Shown: positions 52,876 through 64,000 of the stretch, one piece after another | How positions within the stretch are numbered: position 1 is the first letter of the stretch | How the letters are laid out: every line of letters begins with the position of its first letter | DNA from: Sclerotiophoma versabilis | Lineage: Eukaryota; Ascomycota; Dothideomycetes; Pleosporales; Didymellaceae | Assembly: GCA_012274445.1 (NCBI GenBank) | Contig: JAAROD010000029.1 | Location: 806,001-870,000, forward strand | Direction of reading: 5' to 3' | Length of the DNA: 64,000 nucleotides | Translations under genes and position numbers: made by a program | The notes under the pieces: generated by a model | What the model was told of the DNA's origin: nothing | What the model saw: only the letters and a program-made list of their open reading frames with translations | The model's database searches: none

Positions 52876-53766
52876 GTTGCTGAATGCGCCGTGTCGTAAT
52901 TGTTCGTGATGCGCCGGTTGATGGGAGTAGTGAGCGAGCGAGTGGTTGCGGGGAACGTCGAGGCGAGGTGACAGGTTCCTGGAGTTGTGTGATAAGGGAT
53001 AGTGGGGCCGCAGGCGCCTGGTGAGAGTGCAGAAGGAGCGGATTATAAGGTGAATGCGACGGTGAACGCGAGTGACGGCGGTGATTGTGACAATAGGTGA
53101 ACCCTCCTGGGTGATTGTCCCAACTCTTACTGCGCGGCAGCAGGCGTAGATGCGAAAAGGGCCAAACAATGACTTTAAACCTCACCGAGAGGTGTGGCGC
53201 ATCGCAGGATCGTGAGCAGTGAACTGTTTGGCGGGAGATCGCGATGGGTGGGGTGGCCGGGATGACTTGTTGTGAGGTCGGAGCTTGGTTCAGTACGGCC
53301 GCAGCGCCCAGGGCCAGGGGAGCAACGGGCCCTCACACGTCAATAACGAGGGCGCAGGCAAGGAGATGCTGATAATGATCGTTCAACACAGGGCGAGCTC
53401 GAGCTGCTGGATGCAGTGAAAGTTAAGGATATGGCTGCTGCATGTGTCCGAATGCAGCGCGCGTCGTTGTTATTGTCGCGAGGTATCTGTTCGGGGTCAT
53501 GCCTTCTTTGTTTGGCTTGTCGCTGTTTTGGCCGCTCCTTCCCACGCGTTGCCAGCCTCACAGCCAACCAATCCCGCCTCTAGCGCGCACCGTCACTGCA
53601 TCATCGTGTCCCTCTGCCACCCCACACCGCGGGGCCCGAGCCAATCCTGATGCTCACCAAGCTTCAGCCGCTGCGAGCCTCTCTGCTGCAACTGACGCCC
53701 ACCACACGAACAAGGACCTGCGTTCTCATCTCTACTCCACTGTTGCTGTCGTGTGCTCTGCGAACT
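52876..53766. promoter_or_regulatory. Divergent promoter region, Cdh1 / aspartyl aminopeptidase
   Basis: About 890 bases between two outward-facing genes, so it should carry both promoters and leaders. Open frames continue upstream from both starts but have leader-like composition. No specific site assigned. Confidence 0.5.
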
Positions 53767-55488
53767 ATGGCTGCCAGACCGTCTCTCCAAGCCGCCGAGG
53801 ACTTTCTCTCCTTCGTGAACGCCTCCCCCACTCGTACGTGTTCGCCAGTGGACTTGATCGTCAACTGTCATTGACGTTTGGTATAGCATTTCATGCTGTT
53901 AAGTCAGCCAAGGAGCGCCTGGAGAAGGCCGGGTTCAAGCAGATCAAGGTATGTCCTATATTCAATAGCTTCGATAGCACGTTGGAGCCCAGTCTGTCAC
54001 ACACCCACATATACATATAGATCAAGACGCATCTTGTGCAGACAGCTTACTATACAACCTATTCTGCCATATCCATAGTGAGCTGTGGAAGTTGACAACT
54101 ATCAGGAACGAGACTCTTGGGCACCGACCATTCAACCCGGCGGCAAGTACTATCTCACACGAAACAGCTCGTCTATCGTCGCCTTTGCAGTCGGCAAACA
54201 ATGGAAGGCCGGTAACTCCATTGGCATGATTGGTGCGCACACCGATTCGCCATGCCTGCGCATCAAGCCGGTATCGAAGCGACAGAGCGACGGTTTCCTC
54301 CAAGTCGCGTGCGAGACTTACGGCGGGGGTCTATGGCACACTTGGTTTGACCGTGATCTTAGTATCGCTGGAAGGGTCATGGTTCGAACCAAGGGAGGCA
54401 AGATTGAGCAGCGTCTTGTGAAGGTCGAGCGCCCAATCCTTCGAATCCCTACTCTTGCTATCCATCTCGACCGTCAGGAAACCTTCCAGTTCAACAAGGA
54501 GACGCAGCTGTTTCCCATCGCTGGGCTGGTTCAGGCTGAGCTCAACAGGCAAGGCAAGACCGAGCAAAGCAGGGATGACGAGAAAGAGGATGGCCCGTTC
54601 GAGCCACTCGCGACGCCATACCAGAGGCACCACTCATACATCGTCGATATCATTGCAGAGGAGGCGGGTGCCAACGCGAACGACGTTTTAGACTTCGAGA
54701 TCGTGCTCTACGACACTCAGAAGTCGGCGATCGGTGGTCTCAACAACGAGCTCATCTTCTCGCCGCGATTGGACAACCTCATGATGTCGTACTGCAGTGT
54801 CGAGGGTTTGATCAAGAGTCTGTCCTCCTCTTCGAGCCTCGACGAGGACTCGACGATCCGTCTTATTGCTTTGTTCGACCACGAGGAAATTGGCTCGCAA
54901 ACAGCACAAGGTGCGGACTCGAATCTGCTCCCTGCTGTTATCCGCCGTCTATCAGTCTTGCCTGGATCTGAGTCGAGCAACTCAGACAAGTCCTACGACA
55001 AGATCGAGGCTGACACAGCCACTGCTTACGAGCAGACACTTTCTACTTCTTTTCTGATCTCAGCGGACATGGCTCACTCGGTACACCCCAATTACCCGGC
55101 CAAATATGAGGCACAGCACAGGCCTGAAATGAACAAGGGCACCGTCATCAAGATCAACGCCAACGCCCGTTATGCCACAAACTCGCCAGGCATCGTCCTG
55201 CTGCAAGAGGCTGCTCGCCGCGCAAAGCCAGCATCGTCGGGCATTAGCAAGCAGGGTGTGCCGCTTCAGCTCTTCGTCGTCCGCAACGACTCTTCTTGCG
55301 GTAGTACGATTGGTCCCATGTTATCAGCAGCTATGGGCGCGCGAACACTTGACCTGGGTAACCCTCAGCTCAGCATGCACAGCATCCGTGAGACCGGCGG
55401 TGCGCACGATGTCGAGCATGCTATCAACCTGTTTGACAGTTTCTTTGAAAACTTTGAGGAGCTGGAGAAGAACATCGTGGTTGACTGA
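53767..55488 (+). CDS. Aspartyl aminopeptidase (M18 family)
   Basis: Cuts Asp or Glu from peptide N-termini; the yeast homologue Ape4/Yhr113w is cytosolic and can enter the vacuole. Three exons: 53767-53833, 53887-53948 and 54106-55488, giving 503 residues. The first join yields NASPTPFHAVKSAKERL, the expected N-terminus. The second uses the acceptor ACTATCAG, giving FKQIKERDSW; this 157 bp intron is the longest in the window, and an alternative acceptor is possible. Metal-site motifs are in place: GAHTDSP (His88), SPRLDNL (Asp265), FDHEEIGS (Glu303/304), SADMAHSVHPNYP (Asp364) and MHSIRE near the C-terminus. Length matches the family. It is the first of four same-strand genes here, but each has its own spacing and no operon is implied. 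Confidence 0.94.
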
Positions 55489-55721
55489 CTAGATGCTAAG
55501 TTGTGAAGCAGATGTACGTAGCACAAAGAACAGTATTAAGCAGCTGAGCACCATGATGAGATTCGGAACACCTCGGAATTGACACCTTGGCTCAGGGTCC
55601 ACGCGACGCTAAGAAACCCCACCAAGCATCCCACCAAAAGTGACATCGTCCCAGCTGTGCCATCTTACAAGTTAACAACAGTACCCGACTATCTCATATA
55701 CATAGACCCCCACCAAGGAAC

Positions 55722-56855
55722 ATGGCCCCCCAATTTCTCTCAGGCAACAGCGCCGCCATTGAGGAGTTCTTGTCCAGGTTCGATGTAAGCGACCGTTGTG
55801 CCCCACCAGGACTTTGCTGACAATGAATGCGCAGGTGTTCCTGTTCGATTGTGATGGTACACATTCCCAGCGATAATTCCAGACGTTCTTCCGACGACGC
55901 TGTAATGGACGCTGACTGTGAAGAAGGATAGGCGTCCTCTGGTCTGGCGATCACCTCTTCGATAAGGTACCTGAGACCATTCAGATGCTCAGAAGCAAAG
56001 GTACAACGCGTGTACATCCCTTTTGGTCGCAGGCCCTGACTGAGTTGCAGGCAAACAGCTTGTGTTCGTTACCAACAACAGCACAAAATCGCGCGCAGAC
56101 TACAAGAAGAAGTTCGACAAGCTAGGCATACCCGCTGAAGTGGTAAGTACGGTCCATTCAGCACGCCAGACTGTTGGCTAATTTTGTACCAGAACGAAGT
56201 TTTCGGATCCTCATACAGCGCCGCAGTCTACATCAACCGCATCCTCAAACTGCCTGCCCCAAAGAACAAGGTATTCGTACTTGGAGAGTCCGGTGTTGAG
56301 CAGGAGCTAGAAGCTGAGGGCGTCCCATACATTGGTGGAACAGACCCAGCCTTCCGTCGCGACATCGAACCTGATGACTTCACAAACATTGCTAACGGCA
56401 GCATGCTTGACCCAGATGTCGGCATCGTGCTGAGCGGCCTCGACTTTCACTCGAACTACCTCAAGACTGCAATCGCATTCCAGTACTTGCAGCGCGGCGC
56501 AAAGTATCTTGCGACGAACATTGATAGCACGCTACCCATGTCGCACACATTGTTCCCTGGTGCTGGATCATCAGGGGCTGGTCTGGCGAAGGCTATTGGG
56601 AGGGAGCCTCTCTCTCTAGGCAAGCCTAGTCAAGCTATGATGGATGCTGTTGAGGGCAAGTTTCAGTTCGATCGTAGCAAGACGTGCATGGTCGGGGACA
56701 GACTGAACACCGACATACAATTTGGCATCGACGGCAAGCTGGGTGGTACGCTCGCTGTTCTCACTGGCGTGAGTAAGAAAGACGACTTCCTCGCAGAAGG
56801 TGCACCCACCGTGCCTACCGCCTACGTCAATGCTCTCGGTGACTTGATGGGTTAG
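55722..56855 (+). CDS. pho13: HAD phosphatase of the Pho13 / p-nitrophenylphosphatase type
   Basis: Cytosolic haloacid-dehalogenase-type phosphatase; relatives dephosphorylate phosphoglycolate and damaged glycolytic by-products (metabolite repair). Five exons: 55722-55784, 55835-55856, 55932-56000, 56051-56142 and 56193-56855, giving 302 residues, the usual length. HAD motif I is FDCDGVLW, with nucleophile Asp26 and acid Asp28. Motif II is VTNNSTKSR, motif III the Lys in LGKPSQAMMD, and motif IV MVGDRLNTD. The cap domain holds GLDFHSNYLKT. The second exon is only 22 nt yet encodes the core of motif I. Introns are 50, 75, 50 and 50 bp. The gene starts 233 bases after the aminopeptidase stop. 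Natural substrate is not proven by sequence. Confidence 0.95.
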
Positions 56856-57194
56856 ATACATACGCATATAGACTACAGGAAGAACAGCGAAGATGAACAG
56901 TAGCCATTCGCATTGACGTAGCTCCACAGTGATATGTGCCTCTCTAACAGTGTCTGCCAAAAGCGTGCCGGCTGGATACAAATGGATTCCAGGAGAACAT
57001 CTGTTGATGTTGTGTTCGCTCATATATCATCTTTACATAAGTGTGAAGATGCGGCCTCGGCGGCTATGAGGGGTTGAATAGGCCAATTTTGGTAAGCGCC
57101 AAACGCGTCCACGCGACGCGCCAGCCACGCGTGTCCCAACTTCTGAACATGCAGCACCAACGAGTACAACACACATCTTCACTTATACACAACG
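56856..57194. other. Short intergenic region, no gene seen
   Basis: 339 bases holding the phosphatase 3' end and the primase promoter. An ACGCG-type sequence (CGCGTCCACGCGACGCGCC, near 57105-57123) is reminiscent of MluI cell-cycle-box elements that drive replication genes in yeasts; this is suggestive only. Confidence 0.45.
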
Positions 57195-58830
57195 ATGATC
57201 CGCCACGATTACTCTCGAGTCGACCCAAAGCGACGTGCCAACCTGAGTTACAAAAAGAAGCAATTCGCCATAGCAGAATTCCAGGAACAGACGTATGAGC
57301 ACCGTCTCAACTTCTACACACTACCACCAACGGCCGAGATCACACTTGAGGAGTTTGAACAATGGGCAATCGACCGCTTGAAAGGTATGTGAGCGCCATA
57401 TAAATTTTTCGTAGGCTCATGTACTGACTTGCTGGCCATAGTCCTGTCCGAACTCGAAGCATGCACATTCCGTAACAAGAGCCCCGAAGAGACCGCCGAA
57501 TACATGAAGAGCATACTTGACAAATACATGCCGATGCGAGCCGGTACATCGAGAAGCCCGCACCTGCAAGAGGAGAGGAAGAAGGACCACTATTCACATT
57601 TTATTCTGCGGCTTGCTTTTTCTACCACCGAAGACCTGCGCAGGCGGTTTTCGAGGCTCGAGACAATGCTGTTTCAGCTGCGGTTCAAGGACGATGATCA
57701 CGTCGAGAGACAGACATTTGTAAAGAGCCTAAATCTCGAGTGGGAGGAGGTACAAGAGACAGAGAAGAGAGAGCTAAAGGACCAGTTGTTGGCTGCAGCT
57801 GGTAACAGCATGAAGAGCCGCGAGGAGCAAGAGTGGTTCAAGGTCGATTGGGAGAGAGTACCAATGTTGGTGGAGCAGCGCAGGGTATTTGTCAAATGGG
57901 GCAAGGCGTATGTGCCACAGCGAGAGCAGATGAGCCTGGTCATCGCCGAATTCACTAAGAAGCTGGATGAGGCACTGGAGGTACGCCACAGCTTCCTAGA
58001 ATACACAGGCACCATACTGACACAATCGTTAGCTCACTTCCCGTGCTCTTCCGCGCCTCGACGAAGATGATCGCCTCGCGCCCATCCTCGCCCACCTCTC
58101 GCAGTCCTTCACGGCGCCCGATGCTGCCTACTCCAGCTCAGACGCGAATATCGACGGCCTTTCCACCATAACTGCCAACTCGATCGACTCTCTCTCTCAG
58201 AACTTTCCCCTGTGTATGCGCAATCTACACACCACGTTGCGCGAGAATTCTCACTTGAAACACTTCGGCCGTCTACAATACACATTGTTCCTGAAGGGCA
58301 TTGGATTGAGTCTTGACGAATGTATCATCTTCTGGCGGAGAAGCTTCAAGCTAATGACTGACGATAAATTCGCGAAAGAATACCGCTACAACATTCGTCA
58401 TGCATACGGCGACGTCGGTGGAGATGGCAATCGGAGAGGTAGGGGCTACACCCCATACTCTTGCCAGAAGCTGTTGACGGAGCCGCTTCCTGGTCCAGGC
58501 CAGACACACGGCTGTCCATACCGCACATTCACGCCCGACAACCTGATCTCTGTTTTACAACGAGTCGGTGTGAATGAAAGAGATGTGCTCAAGACGGTCA
58601 GGGAGGATGTGGGCAAGCAGCGGTATCACGTGGCATGCAACAGGGTTTTTGAGTGGAGTCACAAGAAGGAGATTAAGAAGGTCAAGGACGACGGGAGTTG
58701 GAGTGCAACGGATTTAGATACTATCGTGCATCCTAATACGTACTTCAAGAGGAGTTGGCTGCTGAAGCATTTAGGTGAAGGAAATGCTGGGATAGTCAAT
58801 GGAGGATCAGGAGATAGGATGGAGGAGTAA
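57195..58830 (+). CDS. pri2: DNA primase large subunit
   Basis: Regulatory subunit of primase in the DNA polymerase alpha complex; it helps make and hand over RNA primers. Three exons: 57195-57384, 57442-57980 and 58033-58830, with introns of 57 and 52 bp, giving 508 residues. The N-terminal helical domain includes EHRLNFYTLPPTAEITLEEFE and HFILRLAF. The C-terminal iron-sulfur domain has all four 4Fe-4S cysteines: Cys304 (FPLCMRNLH), Cys387 (PYSCQKLL), Cys404 (THGCPYR) and Cys445 (HVACNRVFEW), plus the HLKHFGRLQYTLFLKGIGLSL primer-binding block. Slightly longer C-terminus than yeast Pri2, with a disordered tail. Acts in the nucleus during replication. Confidence 0.97.
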
Positions 58831-59426
58831 AGTATGGGTTTCTCATCTGTATGATTTGGATTTTAGTTAGCATGGGTTGGATGTCCGGAGTAGCAAAGGG
58901 TATTCGGAGTACTGGCTGGAATATAGCAGCTGTGGGCTTGTGGAATGTCTCGCAACAATATTGATCATTGAGCTCACGACATTCCTTATACTCTTTTCGC
59001 TTCATTCATATCAACATTGTGCAAAAGGCACGGTTTGCTGTGCTAAGACGTGGTGGGCGTGATGACGAAATGACAGTATTAGTGGTGTTGTGGTTGCCTC
59101 GGCGGTTTTCCTCCCGTACTTTCTCTAACATGCTCTTCTAAACAACGCGTCTCCACAACACCACAATGGTACGCGATTGAACGTCCTATTGACACTGCTG
59201 TTACCTGTCATTTTCTATTCCAGTACCGGTAGAGTCTACTACGTCCTTCAATGTGCCCTATCAAGGCGCTCGCAGAACAATACGCGTCTGTTTTATTACC
59301 AGAATGTTCTTCTTTCACTCAACAATACATAGATACGTCAAACACATAAAGCTGCCACCCGCGTCTGCTTTGCACTTGGCTTGAATCTACCGAACCCGCA
59401 CTGCAGCTCAACCCAATCTTAACGAG
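58831..59426. promoter_or_regulatory. Upstream region with a possible leader intron and tiny upstream ORF
   Basis: Spacer before the unknown protein at 59427. An ATG at 59166 is followed at once by a donor-like GTACGC, and a good acceptor (TTCTATTCCAG) ends at 59223. Read either unspliced (MVRD then stop) or spliced (MYR then stop) it gives a minimal upstream ORF. No other gene seen. Confidence 0.4.
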
Positions 59427-62297
59427 ATGGATCCGAAGATGGAAGTACCTATTGAGCAGCCCACAACAAGCGAGACGGTGACGGACAACATGATCCCAGA
59501 CTCAGCAACTTCCATCAGATGCAGACATTGCAGCCGTCCCTTTGCAACAATATCTGTAGAGAGTGTATTGATTCCTTCTAGTCCTCAGAAGGAAGCCTGC
59601 ACTTCTTGTGAGCCATTTCTTGGCTTGTACGAAACCTTGCAACTCAGAGAACAGGAACATACAGCATTGCTTGACAGAGGTCCCAAACATCATGGCCGCA
59701 CATTGGCGCACAACAAGTATCGCAACGCGAGGATTGCACTCGAGAATTTTCTGATCGATGTCGAAGCGCCCAGTAGAGCGACTTTCGAAGTGGCTCAGGT
59801 CGGTTTTGCGAACCGTGCAGATCCTGTGCAACTTGATCGCACAGATGATCTGGGGAAAGCACCTGAGCATGGAGACGACCAGCAGACTCCCGACAGGATG
59901 TCGCCGCCAGCCGAGAAACTGTCGCCTACAGTCGTAGCCTCACCCATAGTCAAACGCAAATTAGCGTGCAATTCTGGAGCCTCAAACCTCGAGCGCAAGC
60001 GGATAAAGTTCACCGAAACAGTCGAAGAGCGCTCAAAATACAGGAGTACTCTTGAATTCTATCGCGGTGCGAAGGAATATGTCCCGGGGCGATACGTGGC
60101 AGCTGAAGGGTCTGAGTTCCTGGATACCAGTGGGTCGACTGTATCCTTCGCAAAATTTACAGGTCAGAAGAAAGTGGGCTCGACATTTGTTGATATCGTA
60201 CCGAAAGAAGAGCCACACGAGAGTGAAGTTGAGCCTTCAGCAGCAAAGAAACAGAGGGGGATCAGGGGCAAGAAGACGCAGGGCAGAACCGAAGAGCCTC
60301 ATCATGAGCCAGAAAAGGATGGAAGTCGGATAAACAGCCGAGAATTGAGGATCTCAAGGCGATCCAGGTCGACAGCGCCACCAGCGACAACAAGGCCGCG
60401 AAGAGCCATTGCCCAGTACAATAGACAGGATGATGGATCTTCCAAAGATTCGCCCGACAGCCCGTCTTCGACTGTCCCCCTGAAGACTCCGTTGCTTGTC
60501 AGCACCGGCGCATCTGTAAATGGAAAAGGGCCAACCCAAGCACCAGAGCATGTGGAAGGCTGTCAATCGTCATCCGTCGAAATTAATCTTGGCGAAGCAG
60601 CAAAAGATACCATCGAAGCCGTGAACATCAGCAAGGCTGTGCTAAGCATACACCGCGAGTTGAGTCATCTACAGCACGCTACTATTCCTTCGAAATATAA
60701 GGATCTGGTCTCAAGAGCTGTGCACAGCATCTTCAAAGCTTTGGAACCCTTAAAAGTATTGAACAACACCGAGTCAAATCGCAACGGAGGGGCTGAGGAG
60801 ACTCAAGACGAGGATAGCATCTATTTCGAAGCGCTTGAAGTGACCGACTACAAGGCCTCCACTGGCATGCTACGTTCAGCTGAGGCCCTAGAACAAAGCG
60901 AAATCGCTCCCAAATGGATTCAGGCAACAAATGACAACGATGAAATGGACAAAGCTAATGATAACCTTATACTGGACGCTAATACTCTCGATGACATGCC
61001 TAAGGAAGACAAACAGAACGTATCTGGCATAACCGAGTTTGAAACAACTGAGGAAAGCCTAGGTATAAAGGTTGATCTCCCCATGCCGTCGATTAAATCG
61101 GCTATAGGAGGGATATCTACACGAGTGGAAAAGAAGGACTACGCCTCCAAGTATCGATCTCGTAGTATATGCATGAGTAGCGAAGCTGCTAGACGTCCAT
61201 CACCCCAATCTCACAAAACGGCAAAGGTCAACTCTGGTCCAGGGAAATGCTCCGGACGGATGAGCTCAGTAGCACCTCTAAGTTATCAAGAGCCATTGCA
61301 CAACGACGAAGAAGTATCGGCTTATCCGTCTGTCAATAGCTCGGGGGGGCCTTGGATTACTACTTTCTCACGACAGTTGCCAGTACATTCCTTTCCTGTG
61401 GTACCAGATTTGGAAGAAACAAAAAAGCGGGACGATGATCTAAGTCATGTCAGCGAAGACAGTTTAGAACCAGTATCGATATTAAAGCACAGAAGCAACA
61501 CCAATGCGACCAAATCACCAGGACTCAGGATTGGAAACGCTCTGGCACCATCTTGTGAGCCATCACCGATAAATGGTGCTCTCGGTGCGGCTGGTGGTAA
61601 CACTACAAGCTCATCCGACAACGGACCAGCGCAGCAGGGCCCTGCCTTCCCTATCAAGCCAACACTAGTGGCCTCGCTCGAACAGCCGTGTCGTGTTGAA
61701 GCGGCTGAAGGCGTGCATCAAAGGTTTGGCGATTTGATCAACGGTCGAGACGAGAAGCAGGGGTCCCATACACAAAAGGAACGCGAGGCTATTTCTTACA
61801 GGGGTCCACAAACCAGCAATACCGACTGGAATCTTGGCACTGCATCTGCAGGATCCGGTGAAGCCAGTGGACAGTCGGGGGTGCACATCACGGACACGGA
61901 TCGGCGTGGGGCAGGAAGGGAGGCTCAAGTGGATCTGGACACGGCTCATGGTTTAGCTCAACTGGATCTTCCCGCGGATCGGTGAAATGGAAACAATGTT
62001 GAGACACCCAAGGAAGAGCTGCACGATGCTCTCAAACGGTCATGCAGGCATTCGCGAGAATTGTTCGGCGATGGCGATGAAGGACAGGTCAGCAAGATGG
62101 CTTTTGATGCTCATTGGGACCAGCGCGTCATCGCAACTCATGGCGGAGGCCAGAACGGTCCCTTGCACGGGATCGATTTTGCAAGCGACGAATTGAATCA
62201 CCCAGACGCGGTTGTTACGTTTCCTCCTGCAAAAGAAGCATGTCACGAGGAGACTCGTCGAAGGTCTTCACTCCGGACTGGGACAAGAGTCAGCTAA
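59427..62297 (+). CDS. Unknown protein with N-terminal CxxC pairs
   Basis: The first frame runs 59427-61985 (852 residues, stop TGA). I propose instead an intron at 61982-62047 (donor GTGAAA, acceptor ATGCAG, 66 bp, a multiple of three), adding exon 62048-62297 for 934 residues in total. The downstream segment reads convincingly as protein (KMAFDAHWDQRVIATHGGG, GIDFASDELNHPDAVVTFPP). The N-terminus has two CxxC pairs (Cys32/35 and Cys58/61, 22 apart), a possible zinc ribbon. Residues about 175-265 hold a more ordered segment (KRIKFTETVEERSKYRS, LEFYRGAKEYVPGRY). The middle is basic and Ser/Pro-rich; a helical stretch lies near 400-450. No named family is recognised. A nuclear role would fit the basic patches but is a guess. 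The branch point of the proposed intron is weak. Confidence 0.65.
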
Positions 62298-64000
62298 ATT
62301 TACGTAGACCCCGACTAGGTTTTTGAGAAGGATATTGCAGAGGTCGAAATGCAACCTACAGATGCTGTCACTGCGGTCCCGTAAAGAAACAAGGAGCATG
62401 CAACTGCAGCTCCCACTCCTTGCGACATTACTCAACAGGCCTTCGACCACGCACCTACAGAGCAGCCAAATAGCCTTTTTTACTCTGACACAATTTTTGC
62501 TTGGAAGCAGCCACTAACGACGCATCTCCGCTCGCTTTGAAGCCACAAGACCCTGAAATTTCACGCGTGGCACCTTCTGCCGTGGAGATGTATACTACGG
62601 GGATCGACAAAGCTGGGGTAGCGCCGAGTCAGGTCGCGCTCATGTGAATTCCAAAGTCAGGCTAAAAGGCTTGGGGTACGGAATTGCTTGCTACCTCTGG
62701 ACCCACTTACCCATGTTTAGCTATGGGGCTTGTGACGCAGGCTGGGATGCGCACCGAAAGAGACGCCCGGTGGGTAGGAGCGTAGAGGCTGAAGCTCCAA
62801 CGTAGACCACAAATACAAGACTTTGGCTAAATTATGTTGAATTTCACTGTGCATGCATATCTGAAGACGTGAACCTTGATACCCTATGTAACTTGGCATC
62901 TCTAAACGTGCGAAAAATGGGGAGGCCGTGAAGTCAGTGTACACCGATCACTGCACGCCCCATATATGCACTCAGGCATCCGAAACACTCGAGATCAATT
63001 AAGCAAAGTCCGATTGCTGTCAGCCAATTTTCTAATGTAAGATGTTCGTAAAAAGCCACTCATAAGTAACTCGTGCTTACAGGGTCCCTTCTGCGATCCT
63101 TCCATGCAGAGAAGATCTCGTCGCTTTGAATGAGAATATAGGGAAGATTTTCATCAGGAGCCGGATGTCGGCACTTGGTGATCTAAACATCAGATTACAT
63201 CATGGCAAGTACTAAACTTGCGTAGCCAGCGATGCTGAATATTGCCGCTTACAGTAGGAATGGTTGTAAGTCAATTGCGGTGGAGTGATCGTTCCGTTGT
63301 ATGGGTAGGGATTTGATGACTCGCTCGTGCTGGGTCGAGCGATATGCGACGCTCATTTGTTGAAGGCAAGGCCAGGTGCGAGGTGGTATGCAGACATGGC
63401 TGAGGTAGATGGAAAGGGTTGGGATGAGAACTGTGCGAACATGAGGGCTTGGACTTCAACATGTTGTATCTTGAACTTGCACAAGGCTGAAGACTGGTGA
63501 TTTCGAGAACCGGGTGTTGCTACCTGTTTGCTTTTGCTTTCGAGAAGCAGAGGTGATAGAGCTGGAGTTGGAGCTGGAGCTGTCGTAGGCAGTGACCCTG
63601 TAATCGAGCAAGACCTCATGTGCATGCTGTCTAATGAGACGTTCTCTCCTTTCTCGTAACATTACAACATAGAATCAGCGTTGGAGAGTTAGATGCCTTG
63701 GGGGCCATGCCCGTCCTTGCAAGCAAGACCTTACCTTGCCCATAGCTTCTGCAGTGACACGACACTCTGTCAGCTCACCAATATTTTGTTAAATTTGTTT
63801 GTCAGGATCAGAACACATTGACTGCAACTTTGCAGGGTTACTGACAACTCCCCATGCTATGTGACATCAGATTGTGAAAATTCAGCCACTCCTAGAGGCC
63901 ATCGAATAACGCACACTGCTGGCAAGCCAAGGAAAAGCATTGATATCTTTCAGAAAGTGAATTTTGATCCCTGCAACGGTGTGCGGAGGACTCTTCTTCC
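62298..64000. other. Right-edge region, one weak small-gene candidate
   Basis: No confident gene. On the minus strand an ATGGGCAAG followed by a donor (63743-63735) could splice to an exon ending at 63353, described under findings. The rest shows only short frames. Confidence 0.45.

Noticed and set aside
1..64000. Biosynthetic gene cluster, transposon, tRNA, rRNA or CRISPR array
   Set aside because: I looked for core synthase, transposase or integrase, and RNA-gene signatures and repeat-spacer patterns; none was convincing. The oxidase, LPMO, FAD enzyme and regulator are spread among housekeeping genes.

Overview
The window looks like nuclear DNA of a filamentous ascomycete (Pezizomycotina; Dothideomycetes is my best guess from the style of the genes, not proven). 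The evidence is compact genes with many short introns (about 46-77 bp, GT..AG, CTRAC/CTRAT-like branch points 10-20 bases before the acceptor), no operons, 0.2-3 kb spacers with homopolymers and short tandem repeats, and recognisable ascomycete proteins. I rebuilt splice joins by hand. For most multi-exon genes the exons sum to an exact multiple of three and restore conserved motifs across the joins.

Layout. 0.8-2.6 kb (-): unknown coiled-coil protein. 4.6-5.7 kb (-): Golgi Qa-SNARE Sed5. 6.7-17.8 kb (+): two very large disordered proteins in tandem, the second rich in glutamine. 18.3-20.8 kb: two broken-looking coding stretches, one frameshifted and unknown, the other the start of a UIM/Cys-rich protein. 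21.1-23.6 kb (+): F-box protein. 24.0-25.6 kb (-): family 2 polysaccharide synthase (Cps1/GT2 type). 26.7-28.7 kb (-): membrane-anchored multicopper oxidase, divergent from a secreted acid phosphatase (29.4-30.6 kb, +). 30.6-33.8 kb: long gene-poor stretch with strong purine/pyrimidine asymmetry, a G-quadruplex-like run and a C20 tract, leading into a high-affinity cAMP phosphodiesterase (33.8-36.9 kb, +). 37.9-38.7 kb (-): AA9 lytic polysaccharide monooxygenase. 39.2-41.2 kb (-): FAD-dependent oxidoreductase. 41.4-44.0 kb (-): Zn2Cys6 regulator. 45.6-49.6 kb (-): mucin-like surface protein. 51.0-52.9 kb (-): APC/C activator Cdh1, divergent from aspartyl aminopeptidase (53.8-55.5 kb, +). Then on + strand: Pho13-type HAD phosphatase, DNA primase large subunit, and an unknown protein that probably splices past an in-frame stop. 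From 62.3 kb to the end I see at most one weak small-gene candidate.

Functionally this is ordinary chromosome: housekeeping genes (vesicle fusion, replication priming, cell cycle, peptide and phosphate metabolism, cAMP signalling) mixed with secreted or surface functions (LPMO, multicopper oxidase, acid phosphatase, mucin, polysaccharide synthase). I found no convincing biosynthetic cluster, transposon, tRNA, rRNA or CRISPR array. The most interesting leads are the isolated ORF at 495-800, the two decayed coding regions at 18-21 kb, the internal signal-peptide-like segment of the mucin, and the stop-spanning intron near 62.0 kb.
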